NCBI GenBank assembly: GCA_050304135.1
Contig: JBNLDC010000029.1
Span: forward strand, 62,001-126,000
DNA length: 64,000 nucleotides
From: JAFGNB01 sp050304135
GTDB taxonomy: Bacteria > Fibrobacterota > Chitinivibrionia > Chitinivibrionales > Chitinispirillaceae
Reading direction: 5' to 3'
The translations under genes were made by a program, and so were the position numbers. The notes beneath the pieces were generated by a model. That model had not been told where the DNA came from. It saw nothing but the letters and a program-made list of their open reading frames with translations, and ran no database searches. Each line of letters opens with the position of its first letter. Within the stretch, counting starts at the first letter, position 1. Shown piece after piece: positions 35,194 through 44,382 of this stretch.

Positions 35194-36837
35194 TCAGTAT
35201 GCCGAAACGAGTCGTGCGGTTGTGGTAGTCTCTCCGGATACGAATCGTACCAGAAGGACGCCGGAAGGGAGTGCTGATCGGGAAAGCAGTATCTCCCGTT
35301 TACTTTGTGTGATCGGTTTCGAATCCAGAACACGACCGTCAACAGTCACCAGTTCAAGATGCCCGGAGGCTCCTGAAGACAGTGATATCCGGAAGTTATC
35401 TCTTGCACCGGTAATTCTGATGGTGTTACTTGAAGAAACGGATTGATTCAGATGCGGAGCCTCTGCCGAGGTTGAGGGCTTTGCCGAGAGGGTTGCCCAT
35501 CCCTGACCTGGAAGATTGAACTGGTACAGTGTGCCACCCAGATTGACCGTGATTTTCTTTGCTGCATCCTCTTTATTCAGTACTTGTGTAATGTAGGTCC
35601 CATCTGGATTTTTAAAGGCGAGTGCATCAAAATGACCGCCGAGTGTTCCTATGCGTTTTGCTCCGGGCATAATTTTCTGTGAAAAGTGTCGGAAGGTCCA
35701 GTAGGCCGGAGTGATGATAAGCTTTTTTGCCGAACGATCCACTACCAGGAGTGCGTTCTGGGGCCAGTTGTCCAGACTCTTGCCATACGTATCGAGGACC
35801 ATGTTCCACGCACAGTACGAATGTACCCCCGCGGCAATCCAGTCCCGTAAAAGCTGCCAACTTTCCACGCCGTAAAGATGATCGTTCTGCGGTTTGCTGG
35901 AGCTGTACCGGCTCTGATCCCAATACTTTGTTTCAAAGTTGTAGTTGCCGCAACGGTGTTCCGTTTGCCAGACACGTCCCTTCTTCGACAGGGTGGGCAC
36001 CACACTTTCGAGATTCCACTGAAGGCCGAACCCTTTGATGTACTTCATCGCTTCCGCATCATTCATACATGCGATGGCAATGTTGCTGTCCAGCGGATGG
36101 GACATGGTGCCGCACCAGATCTCGGCTGAAACATTGCGTTCCTCAAATTTAGGTCCCAGGTATTCTCCAAGGAAACTGACAAATTGCGGGGTTGTCCATT
36201 TCACCCGTGCGTAACCGGGCTCATTCTGATGGTGCACCGCTTCGATGGTGAGCCCTTCTTTGCCGTACTCTTCCACGAATTTTGCGAAGTAGAGCGCATA
36301 CGCTTCCATCGTCTGCGGGTCGTTCTTGAAATTCGAACCGCTTTTCATCCAGTCCGGGCATATCCACGGGCTGCCCCATAAATGAAGCTCCGGATTTACT
36401 GCAAGCGCAGCTTTAATGTATGGAATGAGTTTCTCACGGTCGCGAGCAATGGAAAATCGGTCCATGGCATAATCATTCGCTGTTTCTGCAAGGGAGTACC
36501 AGCTCATGGCATAATCACTGGCGCCTATCGGAATACGCCCGTACATGAAGTTGGCACCATTTTCGTCATCAAAGAGCAGTTCCATTGCTTTCGGTATTTC
36601 GGAATTTATCTCCGAAAGCGCATCCCATCCCATTTCGTTGAAGGTTCCCCCGAATCCTTCCCAATTCTGGTTGACACTACTAAGATCGACGATAACATTT
36701 GCGGTATCATCGGTGACTGTTGTTACGGTACCCGTTTGCCAGTAACTGTTGTTACTGGAAACAATAAGCTCGGCTGGTGGTTCTGCCGCGTAGCAGACGG
36801 CGAACAATACAAGACACGAAATAAATATTCTGGCCAT
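35194..36837 (-). CDS. Secreted GH30 family glycoside hydrolase
   Basis: 547 aa. Signal peptide at residues 1-18 (ISCLVLFAVCYAA). The TIM-barrel begins with NWEGFGGTFNEMGWDAL and GRIPIGASDYAMSWYSL. The acid/base is Glu206 in HHQNEPGY and the nucleophile Glu293 in WQTEHRCG, as in GH30 glucosylceramidase/beta-1,6-glucanase-type enzymes. A side beta domain follows (about 400-460). The last 80 residues (ISLSSGASGHLELVTVDGRV, then RSALPSGVLLVRFVSGE) are the shared sorting-like module. It is likely to cleave beta-glucan or similar polymer outside the cell. The exact subfamily needs a tree. Confidence 0.92.
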   Translation of the reverse strand: MARIFISCLVLFAVCYAAEPPAELIVSSNNSYWQTGTVTTVTDDTANVIVDLSSVNQNWEGFGGTFNEMGWDALSEINSEIPKAMELLFDDENGANFMYGRIPIGASDYAMSWYSLAETANDYAMDRFSIARDREKLIPYIKAALAVNPELHLWGSPWICPDWMKSGSNFKNDPQTMEAYALYFAKFVEEYGKEGLTIEAVHHQNEPGYARVKWTTPQFVSFLGEYLGPKFEERNVSAEIWCGTMSHPLDSNIAIACMNDAEAMKYIKGFGLQWNLESVVPTLSKKGRVWQTEHRCGNYNFETKYWDQSRYSSSKPQNDHLYGVESWQLLRDWIAAGVHSYCAWNMVLDTYGKSLDNWPQNALLVVDRSAKKLIITPAYWTFRHFSQKIMPGAKRIGTLGGHFDALAFKNPDGTYITQVLNKEDAAKKITVNLGGTLYQFNLPGQGWATLSAKPSTSAEAPHLNQSVSSSNTIRITGARDNFRISLSSGASGHLELVTVDGRVLDSKPITQSKREILLSRSALPSGVLLVRFVSGETTTTARLVSAY

Positions 36838-36995
36838 TTACCGTTCTCCCCTCAGAGGTGTATGGCTATAGAAAGGCAGGTTTCTCTGAATAAGATAAAT
36901 GTCGTCGGAATGAGTTCCAACAGAAATGTTCATTTTGTTTTGTGGGGTGCCGGAGGGGAAGGTGATTACCCGGATGTCGGTGAGCGGCGGTGAGA

Positions 36996-37019
36996 GGATG
37001 CATACCGTAGTATGCATCC
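36996..37019. terminator. Perfect 10-bp hairpin downstream of the DUF4398 gene
   Basis: GGATGCATAC-cgta-GTATGCATCC, 15 bases after the stop codon of the minus-strand DUF4398 gene. It shares the GATGCATA core with the hairpin downstream of gdhA. There is no T tract. Confidence 0.5.
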
Positions 37020-37034
37020 GCATAATCGATGGGA

Positions 37035-37628
37035 TTATCCTTCGGTTTTCGGTTTGAGTGTATCAGTGATTTTCTTCATCAACCGCTGTACCTCTCCGAG
37101 ATTTCCTTTTGCTCCGAAAACATCTCCCGTTTCAAACGCTTTGGCGGCACTGGCAGCCGCATCCTCTGCACTACTCAGATCGGCTTTCAGCTCCTTGATA
37201 AGGTTTTTATCCTTACCGCGCGAATTCTTTTTTATATCCTTTGCAGTTGCCTTGAGCATACCGTCGACCAGGCCAAGATTCTCCTTAACCTGCGCAATCA
37301 TCTCGGCCTTTTTTTGGGGCGCCTCAGCTGCGAGTTCATTCGCGAGTTCGGTGGTTTTAGTCAGCATTTCCGTAACAACCTTGTATTTCCTGGTCAGAAA
37401 AAATCCTTTTTTCTGTGTTGCGATTCCGTCTTCTGCCATTTTAAGGGCTTTTTGAACATTCTCAAAATTGCGGGCCATGTATTTGTCCGCTTCTGCATCC
37501 TGCGCCGCTTTAATCGCCGCTTTGGCTGCGCTGAGTTCCGCATCGGGGGCTTTCTGGCATCCGGAGAATAAACAGACCATACCCGTAACTGCGATGGTCA
37601 GGGTAATTCTGAGTGATGGAACGTGCAT
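37035..37628 (-). CDS. DUF4398-type helical lipoprotein
   Basis: 197 aa. The signal ends in a lipobox (GMVCLFSGC), so the mature protein is anchored by a lipid. The mature part is entirely helical, rich in Ala, Lys and Glu (AELSAAKAAIKAAQDAEADK, ADLSSAEDAAASAAKAFETG), as in DUF4398 lipoproteins that often accompany cell-wall or OmpA-like proteins. The repeat pattern suggests a long antiparallel coiled coil in the periplasm. The gene stands alone between hairpins. Confidence 0.75.
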   Translation of the reverse strand: MHVPSLRITLTIAVTGMVCLFSGCQKAPDAELSAAKAAIKAAQDAEADKYMARNFENVQKALKMAEDGIATQKKGFFLTRKYKVVTEMLTKTTELANELAAEAPQKKAEMIAQVKENLGLVDGMLKATAKDIKKNSRGKDKNLIKELKADLSSAEDAAASAAKAFETGDVFGAKGNLGEVQRLMKKITDTLKPKTEG

Positions 37629-37990
37629 ACTAAGACTCCTGTTGTTGAGGTGGAAAATTGCACCTGTCGTTCGTGGTTACTTCACTACTTTAGTGTTATA
37701 ACTTTTTTAAAATAAGGAATTAACCCTGATGGTTGCAACTCTTTAGCTGGGCAGATGGTAACTGTGTCGTACCGTTGCCGGAAGTACGGGTGTTAAATTC
37801 GGGAGTTGTCGACTGGATTCGCGGGGGCGGATTTGCTGAATTTTTGGCATAGTACCTGAACCAATAATAATATTGTCAATAAACGGGTACGTGAGGACAA
37901 GGGGGGGGGGAAGCAGCCGTTTGCTGCGAGCCTTCATCGTACAATTGATTGCGGACAGGCACGAGTCGGTGCCGGTGGAAGGATTGATGT
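37629..37990. other. Intergenic region containing a G10 tract
   Basis: It carries a run of ten G at 37901-37910, 80 bases upstream of the BNR-4 gene start. Otherwise no gene or hairpin is recognised. It must hold the divergent promoters of the DUF4398 and BNR-4 genes. Confidence 0.5.
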
Positions 37991-39508
37991 ATGAACTTGT
38001 TCAGCGTGTGCCTGATTACGGCAGTCATTTGCAGTTTCGGTTTTTCCCAGACTCCAGCGCCGGGAGAATCATTCAACCGGGCTGTGCGGAACGGTGCCTG
38101 GTGCTGGTATCAGGATCCCCGGGCGATCTATCATAAGGGATCCAGTGAGAAAACCTATATCGGGTTTATTGATACCCGCGGGAGCATCGGGGTTTGGTCC
38201 TATGATCACGAAACCGGACAAACCGATTCGGTTATGCTGCATACTTCTTTCGAGAAAGATGACCATGACGCTCCGACACTTTTTCTGCGCAAAAACGGGA
38301 GGATCACCTCCTACTACACCCGCCACGGAACCGACCACTACATTTTCCACCGCACCACGGTAAATCCTGAGGATATTTCAGCCTGGCAGCCGGAAGACAC
38401 CATCATCACGCCCAGAACGGTTAATGGTACCTGCTATACGCACGAGTTCCAGTTGACTCAGGAAAATGACAGGATCTATCTCTTTACCCGGAATCTTGGG
38501 TATGGTCCGACCATGATCTACTCCGATGACGAGGGTAACAACTGGTCTGCACCCCGTCAGGTGGTCACGAGCGGTGACCGTCCCTACACGAAGTATGTAT
38601 CCGATGGTGAGTCACGAGTGCATTTTGCATTTACCGATGGTCATCCCCGCGTTCAGCCATCAAACAGTATTTATTACATGTACATGGAAAGCGGTAAATT
38701 CTTCAAGGCATCCGGTATCTTTATCAAGGATACCGCAGCACTTCCGGTTAAAACCGGTTCGTCATATGAGGCTGACCGCATTTACAACGGTGCGACGAAC
38801 GGCAAAGCATGGATCTGGGATATTGCTCTTGATGCCGGGAAAAATCCGGTGCTGGTGTTCGCTGTCTTTCCGAATGATAATAACCACCATTACTATTATG
38901 CACGGTGGACCGGCACGCAATGGTTCACGAAAGATCTCGTCAATGCCGGGAAATGGTTTCCGCAGACCCCCGGGGGGGCCAATGAACCGGAACCGAACTA
39001 TTCTCCCGGTATCTCGCTTGACCATGGTAATCCGTCGATCCTGTATCTTTCGCGGTTTCTTGACGGACAATGTGAAATCGAACGCTGGGTCACCGATGAC
39101 AGTGGGAAAACATGGACATCAACAGCGATTACTGAATCTTCGACCAAACGGAACGTGCGGCCGATAGTTGCATGGCCACAGCCCTACGGTGCGGAATCGC
39201 CAGCCAAAAAACTGCTGTTCTGGATGAACGGCGATTATGTGCATTACACAAATTATTCAACTGGAATACGGTACACCATCCTGACCGAAGAGGTTGCTGC
39301 GTTCTCCCGGTCTGCAGCTGTCCACCCTGAACGTCTCACGGGTGGGGGGGCGGAACTGTTCAGTATTTCCGGAAAACGGTTGGGGCCGGTGGATGGAAAC
39401 CCTGTTCTGCCCTTGGGTGCCAGGCTTCCTGCCGGAGTTTTTCTTGTGAGAAAAGCCGGTAAAGTTTACAAAGTCGAAACTTCTTCCGGGCATTTGGAAC
39501 GAAGGTAA
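37991..39508 (+). CDS. Secreted BNR-4 repeat propeller protein
   Basis: 505 aa. Signal peptide FSVCLITAVICSFGFSQ. The body matches the BNR-4 family: GAWCWYQDPRAIYHKGSSEK, KTYIGFIDTRGSIGVWSYDH, DDHDAPTLFLRKNGRI, IYSDDEGNNWSAPRQV and TDDSGKTWTST, which is a seven-bladed propeller with Asp-box repeats. Members are sialidase-like or polysaccharide-lyase-like enzymes and glycan-binding proteins; the activity here is not known. The C-terminus (AELFSISGKRLGPVDGNPVL, LPAGVFLVRKAGKVYKVE) is the shared sorting-like module. A G10 tract lies upstream. Confidence 0.85.
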   Translation: MNLFSVCLITAVICSFGFSQTPAPGESFNRAVRNGAWCWYQDPRAIYHKGSSEKTYIGFIDTRGSIGVWSYDHETGQTDSVMLHTSFEKDDHDAPTLFLRKNGRITSYYTRHGTDHYIFHRTTVNPEDISAWQPEDTIITPRTVNGTCYTHEFQLTQENDRIYLFTRNLGYGPTMIYSDDEGNNWSAPRQVVTSGDRPYTKYVSDGESRVHFAFTDGHPRVQPSNSIYYMYMESGKFFKASGIFIKDTAALPVKTGSSYEADRIYNGATNGKAWIWDIALDAGKNPVLVFAVFPNDNNHHYYYARWTGTQWFTKDLVNAGKWFPQTPGGANEPEPNYSPGISLDHGNPSILYLSRFLDGQCEIERWVTDDSGKTWTSTAITESSTKRNVRPIVAWPQPYGAESPAKKLLFWMNGDYVHYTNYSTGIRYTILTEEVAAFSRSAAVHPERLTGGGAELFSISGKRLGPVDGNPVLPLGARLPAGVFLVRKAGKVYKVETSSGHLERR

Positions 39509-39581
39509 GTGGGATTGCCGGTAACGGTGGGGCGCTACATAAACACACCATGAAGACACCGCGGGAACCTCTCCCTTGTTA

Positions 39582-40499
39582 TCACAGCCGTTTCCGGTGG
39601 TTACTGATCCACCGTGCCTGGGCGGATAATCCCGTTGCAGCGTAAAATGCAGCAAGTTCCGAATATCGCTTCTCAACATTGAACGAGGTGGCGTGTTGCA
39701 GCTTTTTCAGACAGACCGGGCAGAGATGTATTGGTTGTGCATCGTTCTCTTCAAGGTTGTTACAACCGTTCATGACACATTTAAAAGCGATACAATGGGC
39801 CAGGCCGAACATGTGCGCCGTTTCATGTGCGAGAATTTTACAGCTCCGTAAAAAGACGAGCCTGGGGTCAGGCGCTGCCATCGCATCGTAAAAGGTTGGC
39901 GAGTAGCGTGCAAAACTGAAAATACCCACCCGTTCCTGATAGGTCGCATAGCCGAATACAAAATTCCACAGGGGGTCAGGATAGAGATCGGTCATCGTGA
40001 TCCCCAGAACACAATAGGCTCCTGATGGAATCCTCTCCATCAGATACTGCAACAGGCGGTCAGCATTCGCCTGAAGGGTGTAGGAGTAAGGGTTTACCCG
40101 TATGGAACATTCTTTTTCCGGAGGGTGCAGAACGCGTTTTACTGTTACCGGCATGGCGAAGTAAATTTCGGTAAATTGTTGCAGATACTTTAGCGACGGG
40201 GCCACTGCCGTTTTGAATTTTCCAATCGGTTGCAGAATGATCCTGGTGCGGTGCTCATCGACCGGGTTTCGTGGACCTTCAATAAACTGTTCAAAGGTCT
40301 GTCCCGGCTCGTCGTGCTGTGCAAGCCAGTCGCCAGGTTGCGGGGGAGGTACCGGCTGAAAATTCCCACTGGTGTCTGAAAGAGGTATGGTGCCTTTCAG
40401 GGGGGTGATAGAGACTGCAGCTCTCTTTGCTGAAAGTGGCAGACAGCAGAGATGAACTGCAAGAAAAAACGGTAGATACGTTGAATGCTTCAGTTTCAT
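39582..40499 (-). CDS. Archaemetzincin-like zinc protease with signal peptide
   Basis: 305 aa. The zinc site HETAHMFGLAHC continues with IAFKCVMNGCNNLEEND and LCPVCLKKL, which together form the archaemetzincin pattern HExxHxxGxxHC...C-x4-M...CxxC. It therefore has a catalytic zinc (three His) and a second structural zinc (four Cys). The N-terminus (YLPFFLAVHLCCLPLSAKRA) is a signal peptide, which is unusual because most archaemetzincins are cytoplasmic. The protease domain occupies about 95-290; residues 30-90 are extra. The substrate is unknown. Confidence 0.85.
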   Translation of the reverse strand: MKLKHSTYLPFFLAVHLCCLPLSAKRAAVSITPLKGTIPLSDTSGNFQPVPPPQPGDWLAQHDEPGQTFEQFIEGPRNPVDEHRTRIILQPIGKFKTAVAPSLKYLQQFTEIYFAMPVTVKRVLHPPEKECSIRVNPYSYTLQANADRLLQYLMERIPSGAYCVLGITMTDLYPDPLWNFVFGYATYQERVGIFSFARYSPTFYDAMAAPDPRLVFLRSCKILAHETAHMFGLAHCIAFKCVMNGCNNLEENDAQPIHLCPVCLKKLQHATSFNVEKRYSELAAFYAATGLSAQARWISNHRKRL

Positions 40500-40693
40500 T
40501 CTGTTGGTGCTCCGGCAGTAATTCTACAAGAAATCATCTCCTGCAACTCCGGGAATTATCGGGCCGTTCTCTACAGGTACAAACGCTTCCGGGGAGTGAA
40601 ATGTAACACTATGTACTGGAGGGCAGGCTGGGGGAGGTATTTACCGGTGCATTGCCAGCTGCAGAGAGCGTACTCCTCCAGAAGGAAAAAATT

Positions 40694-42172
40694 TTATCGC
40701 AATTGCACTACCGGGTATGGCTGTAAGGGGTTGGTGGCCTTGTTTCTGACGATATAGCTGCCGGGGGCAGATCGCCGGCGGAAATACGCTGCTGTTGACG
40801 GTGCAATACGTCGTCCGAGAATTGTGAACAGTTCGGCGTTTCCGGATCCGGCTGCAAGGGGAGTGGTGCGGAATCCGCGATGGTCAGGCAACCTGACGAC
40901 ATTTTCCTCCAGTGGAATTCCTCCGGCGGCAAAAAACGCCGCTGCGCGGCTCTGCATAAACAGTTTTCCATCGGTATAGAGATCGTTCTCATAGGAACTC
41001 ACCCCGGATGCCCCGGCACCGAACAGCAGCGCTATCACCCCGGCGTCGGCAAACTGCTGCGTACGCTCCCTGCCGCCATCGCCCAGAAAATATTCCGGTC
41101 GGTTATCTTTGTACCCTTCACGCGGTTCACCCGTATTGGTTACATTGAGGTGGTTGGAGTTACCCAGTGGAATCTGCCATAACACCCATGGTTTGCCGGA
41201 GGTGATATTCCAGAGGCGCAACCATTCCCGGTACCGGTTGAAACTGCGTGAGTTGACTGATGCACCGGAAGCGGTGTCCCACCAGTGTTTGCCGCCGTCG
41301 CCATTCACCAGACGGTAGAAATCGGCATCCCGGTCAAGGGGGTCGCCCACGAGCACATCCCAGGTCAGCCCGGTGGTATTGGTGGTCAGTCCCAGCGGGG
41401 CTAAAAAGGAATAAACTTTGTCAATTTCCGGCTGCAACGGAAGTTCCACACTGTAGTAAAAGAGGTCCTGTTCGCTTGCCCACCCGGAGATGTGTATCCC
41501 GAGAAGTGCGTTCGAGGCACCGGCAGCCTTTTTAAGAGCAAGGAATGCCTGCCCCCAGCCGGCAATGGTGTTCGGCAGTCCGGAAAGTTCGGCCAGCCCG
41601 GTTGAGGCAACCGCCGCCCCGGCATCGGGATTGTTTGAGGACTGGATTTCCAGATACCCGAAGCCGTCGGCTTCCAGAAGTATGTACACCGGTTTGCCGA
41701 AATCCGTTGCCCGTTCCATCAGTAGTTTGAAATCACCGAAATACGATGTCATCGTGGCGACCGTTTGCACCTTTTCAAGAAACTTATCTTCGCCGCCACC
41801 ATCCTCGCCGGTAACCTGATAGTATTGAATCACCGGAACCGTATGCTGCTCATCACACTCGTTCATGTAGGCAAGCGCATACGAACCATCCTTTTCACCC
41901 CAGCCCCAGTTATCGACCCACCCCTTGGTAAGGTAGCAGTACCGTGCATTCCACGGGACGTTGCTCTCCTTCATCCAGGTTTTTCCCCGATTTTCAAAAA
42001 GACCAAGAAGCAGCGATGATGGAATTCCTGAGGTGAGGGAAACCGTCACGTCGGCTCCCGAACTCGGGCACAGGTTCAGGAGCAGAAGGATGCCGCTAAG
42101 GTAGAATGAAACGATGCTCAAACGTTTCCGGATTAACAACATTCCATTCGGTCGAAGCTTTTCTGTTTTCAT
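40694..42172 (-). CDS. Secreted glycoside-hydrolase-like protein of unknown family
   Basis: 492 aa from ATG 42172, with AGGA about nine bases upstream; the frame extends to 42265 without a good RBS. The signal peptide (about 14-34) includes VSFYLSGILLLLNLCPSSGA. The body shows TIM-barrel-like strands (GKPVYILLEADGFGYLEIQS, LLGIHISGWASEQDLF, GKPWVLWQIPLGNSNHLNV, GVIALLFGAGASGVSSYEND). The C-terminus (NAELFTILGRRIAPSTAAYF, APGSYIVRNKATN) is the shared sorting-like module. I cannot assign a CAZy family. Acidic residues in LEADGFGY and the DVLVGDPLDRD loop are candidate active-site residues. Confidence 0.65.
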   Translation of the reverse strand: MKTEKLRPNGMLLIRKRLSIVSFYLSGILLLLNLCPSSGADVTVSLTSGIPSSLLLGLFENRGKTWMKESNVPWNARYCYLTKGWVDNWGWGEKDGSYALAYMNECDEQHTVPVIQYYQVTGEDGGGEDKFLEKVQTVATMTSYFGDFKLLMERATDFGKPVYILLEADGFGYLEIQSSNNPDAGAAVASTGLAELSGLPNTIAGWGQAFLALKKAAGASNALLGIHISGWASEQDLFYYSVELPLQPEIDKVYSFLAPLGLTTNTTGLTWDVLVGDPLDRDADFYRLVNGDGGKHWWDTASGASVNSRSFNRYREWLRLWNITSGKPWVLWQIPLGNSNHLNVTNTGEPREGYKDNRPEYFLGDGGRERTQQFADAGVIALLFGAGASGVSSYENDLYTDGKLFMQSRAAAFFAAGGIPLEENVVRLPDHRGFRTTPLAAGSGNAELFTILGRRIAPSTAAYFRRRSAPGSYIVRNKATNPLQPYPVVQLR

Positions 42173-42564
42173 TTGAACCATCCTGTCTGATGACGATTGG
42201 TTAATCGGGTGTACCTTGCAGGTTGTAGTAACTGTCTTAAAGTAATTTGCACCCTTGTTACGCACTATGATCTCGGGGTCGGAAATGGGATCGTCTTTAA
42301 TTCAAGCATTTTTCGATTCCGAAAACCGACCCCGACTCCGACCCCGGTAAAAACAAAATCGGTATCAGTGATTATAGGACGGTTATTATTGTAATAATTC
42401 GGCCCCCCCGTATGCAAGAACCGAATCAGTACATGGTGGTTTACGCGGAAACGAATTGCTGAAAGTATATTTCACGGGGGCTCAAAACGGAAGCTGCACC
42501 TGAATAACCCGTTCAGCGTATCGGTTATGCGGCTGAGCTTATAAACCTGCGAAAGGATGCCATT
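42173..42564. other. Intergenic region with GGGGTCGG repeats
   Basis: TCGGGGTCGG (42273-42282) and its complement CCGACCCCGA (42326-42335) form a 10-bp inverted repeat, with another CCGACCCCGG directly after at 42338-42347. This looks like a dispersed GC-rich repeat in an AT-rich gap. No gene is recognised. Confidence 0.45.
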
Positions 42565-42837
42565 ATGGAGAAATGTACCTTACCGGTCATGGTAGCTATA
42601 GTTGCTATTGCAGTCCTGTCCGGCTGTGGCGGAGCTGAATTTGTCAATACCGCAAAACTCCCCGACAATCCCTACTGTAACCACATGAAAGAGGTCTGCA
42701 AGGAGGCTCGTGAATTTGAAACATCATATGGAGCATTGTCGCCCGAAGAGAAAAAGGAAGCTGAAAATATTCTCAAGGCATACCGCATGCAGTGTAATGA
42801 TGCTCTTGATGCATGTAAAAAAAGTGCGGGGAAATAA
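42565..42837 (+). CDS. Small lipoprotein with four Cys
   Basis: 90 aa from ATG 42565 behind GAAAGGA. The signal ends in a lipobox (IAVLSGC). The mature part has four Cys in PYCNHMKEVCKEAREF and RMQCNDALDACKKSA, a twin C-x5-C pattern within two helices that suggests a disulfide-linked helical hairpin. It is not recognised. It is convergent with the YihY-family gene. Confidence 0.7.
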   Translation: MEKCTLPVMVAIVAIAVLSGCGGAEFVNTAKLPDNPYCNHMKEVCKEAREFETSYGALSPEEKKEAENILKAYRMQCNDALDACKKSAGK

Positions 42838-42859
42838 CCGGTATCCGCAATTAGATTGT

Positions 42860-44242
42860 TCAGCGTAGTTTTTTTCCTGTAGCCGGGGCCGGGCGCGGTT
42901 TCTTTCGCGGCTGACTGTTGTCATTTCGCTCAACTCCCCGTTGCCGCTCAATCTTTTCGATCAGCATCCCGAACGTCAGCTCCTTCATGATCATGCTGCA
43001 GTGTTCCGCGATGGTGCCGAGCATACTCTGAACGAATTCACGACAGAGGTCATCAGGATCGTTCGGTATCCGTCGGCTCTGGTTTTCAACCGCATTGATC
43101 ACATCGATCACCGGTATCTGTGAAAAATCCCGGGTGGGGATATACCCGGGTTTCCGGTCGCCCACGATATGCAGATACCCTTCATGAATAAGCCAGTTGA
43201 GAATACCGGAAGCCTGTGCATCGGTGAGTTCATATTTCGTAGTGAAATACCGCAGCTTGGGTGGTCGGCGGCTGCGCATGAACGATTCCACACAGTCAAG
43301 CATCATTCTGATGGTAATGTAGGTTTTGTAATCTCCCACACGCCGGTCCCATCGCCGTTTCGCACGGAGCAGGGGCCTGAAATTCTGGAAAACGTACGAC
43401 ACCTGTGCCCCGAACAGGATGATCAGTGCCGCCAGAAATAACGAGAGCAGAAAAAGCGGCAGCATCCCCACGGCACCGTAAATGGTCTCCGTCTGAAACG
43501 ACATTCTGACGATTGTACTGAAGCTGCGTCGTTCAACTTCAAAAAAAAGCCCCGAGATCAGTCCGCCCACCACTGCCGAGGCGAAGTTTACACTGGTATT
43601 GGGAACAAATATAATCAGACTCCCGAACGCCAGAACCATAAGCAGAAAAGGTACCGCATCAAGCGGCAGAAAGTACCCGGAAACCAGATCGAACCACTCG
43701 CTGCGCCGGAACTGGAACGACATCAGAAAAAGCAGCGGGCTGTACACCATTACCATGGTGAAGGTGCGCAGCCGTACGAAGATCGACCGCGAGCGTGAGA
43801 CTTTCCATATAGCATTGTACGACTCCTCCACACTGCCGAAGAGCCCCACCGCCACCGCGATCAGCACGACAATTCCCACCCCGCGTAGTTTCTGCGCATT
43901 GACGAAGAAGAGTGTTATGTATTCAAGAACACTGTCCGGTGCGAAGGGGAGCAGCAGCGCGAAAAATTGCCGCACCTGCTCCGGTTGTACATCAATAAAA
44001 CCGGCGATCATGAACGCGGAAGTGGTCACTAGCGGAACGATGGCGAGCAGCAGGGCGTAGGCAAGCGCCGAACTGCGGGTAATGCAGTGGTTGAGCCCGT
44101 ATTCTGAAATAACGATTCGCCAGAAAATGAAGAATCGGGTGGTATGGTACCAGACGATGCTGTGCTGTCGCCTGAGTTGCAGCAGGGCGTCACCGGGATT
44201 CTGAAGGACGTCTTTGAAATAGGTTCGTGAAAAGAGGTACAT
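42860..44242 (-). CDS. YihY/BrkB-family membrane protein
   Basis: About 460 aa. ATG 44242 is chosen; a TTG at 44269 also opens the frame. The hydrophobic core (about 40-300) has six helices and the motifs SSALAYALLLAIVPL, VWKVSRSRSIFVRLRTF and FEVERRSFSTIVRMSFQTET, then IYGAVGMLPLFLLSLFLAAL with LFGAQVSYVFQNF. This is the YihY family once called RNase BN. The C-terminal 140 residues contain a winged-helix-like cytoplasmic domain (LTDAQASGILNWLIHEGYL). The role in the envelope is unknown. Confidence 0.88.
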   Translation of the reverse strand: MYLFSRTYFKDVLQNPGDALLQLRRQHSIVWYHTTRFFIFWRIVISEYGLNHCITRSSALAYALLLAIVPLVTTSAFMIAGFIDVQPEQVRQFFALLLPFAPDSVLEYITLFFVNAQKLRGVGIVVLIAVAVGLFGSVEESYNAIWKVSRSRSIFVRLRTFTMVMVYSPLLFLMSFQFRRSEWFDLVSGYFLPLDAVPFLLMVLAFGSLIIFVPNTSVNFASAVVGGLISGLFFEVERRSFSTIVRMSFQTETIYGAVGMLPLFLLSLFLAALIILFGAQVSYVFQNFRPLLRAKRRWDRRVGDYKTYITIRMMLDCVESFMRSRRPPKLRYFTTKYELTDAQASGILNWLIHEGYLHIVGDRKPGYIPTRDFSQIPVIDVINAVENQSRRIPNDPDDLCREFVQSMLGTIAEHCSMIMKELTFGMLIEKIERQRGVERNDNSQPRKKPRPAPATGKKLR

Positions 44243-44382
44243 GGGCCATCCGCTGGTTGCTGAGGGCAATTATTTGTACGATTCATGAATGAATGATAAT
44301 GATACTATTTGAGCCGGTGGCAAGAGAAGGGTGTTGTGGGTGTGGGTGAAATGAAGTGGGTAAGTTACAATAAATGATCCGA

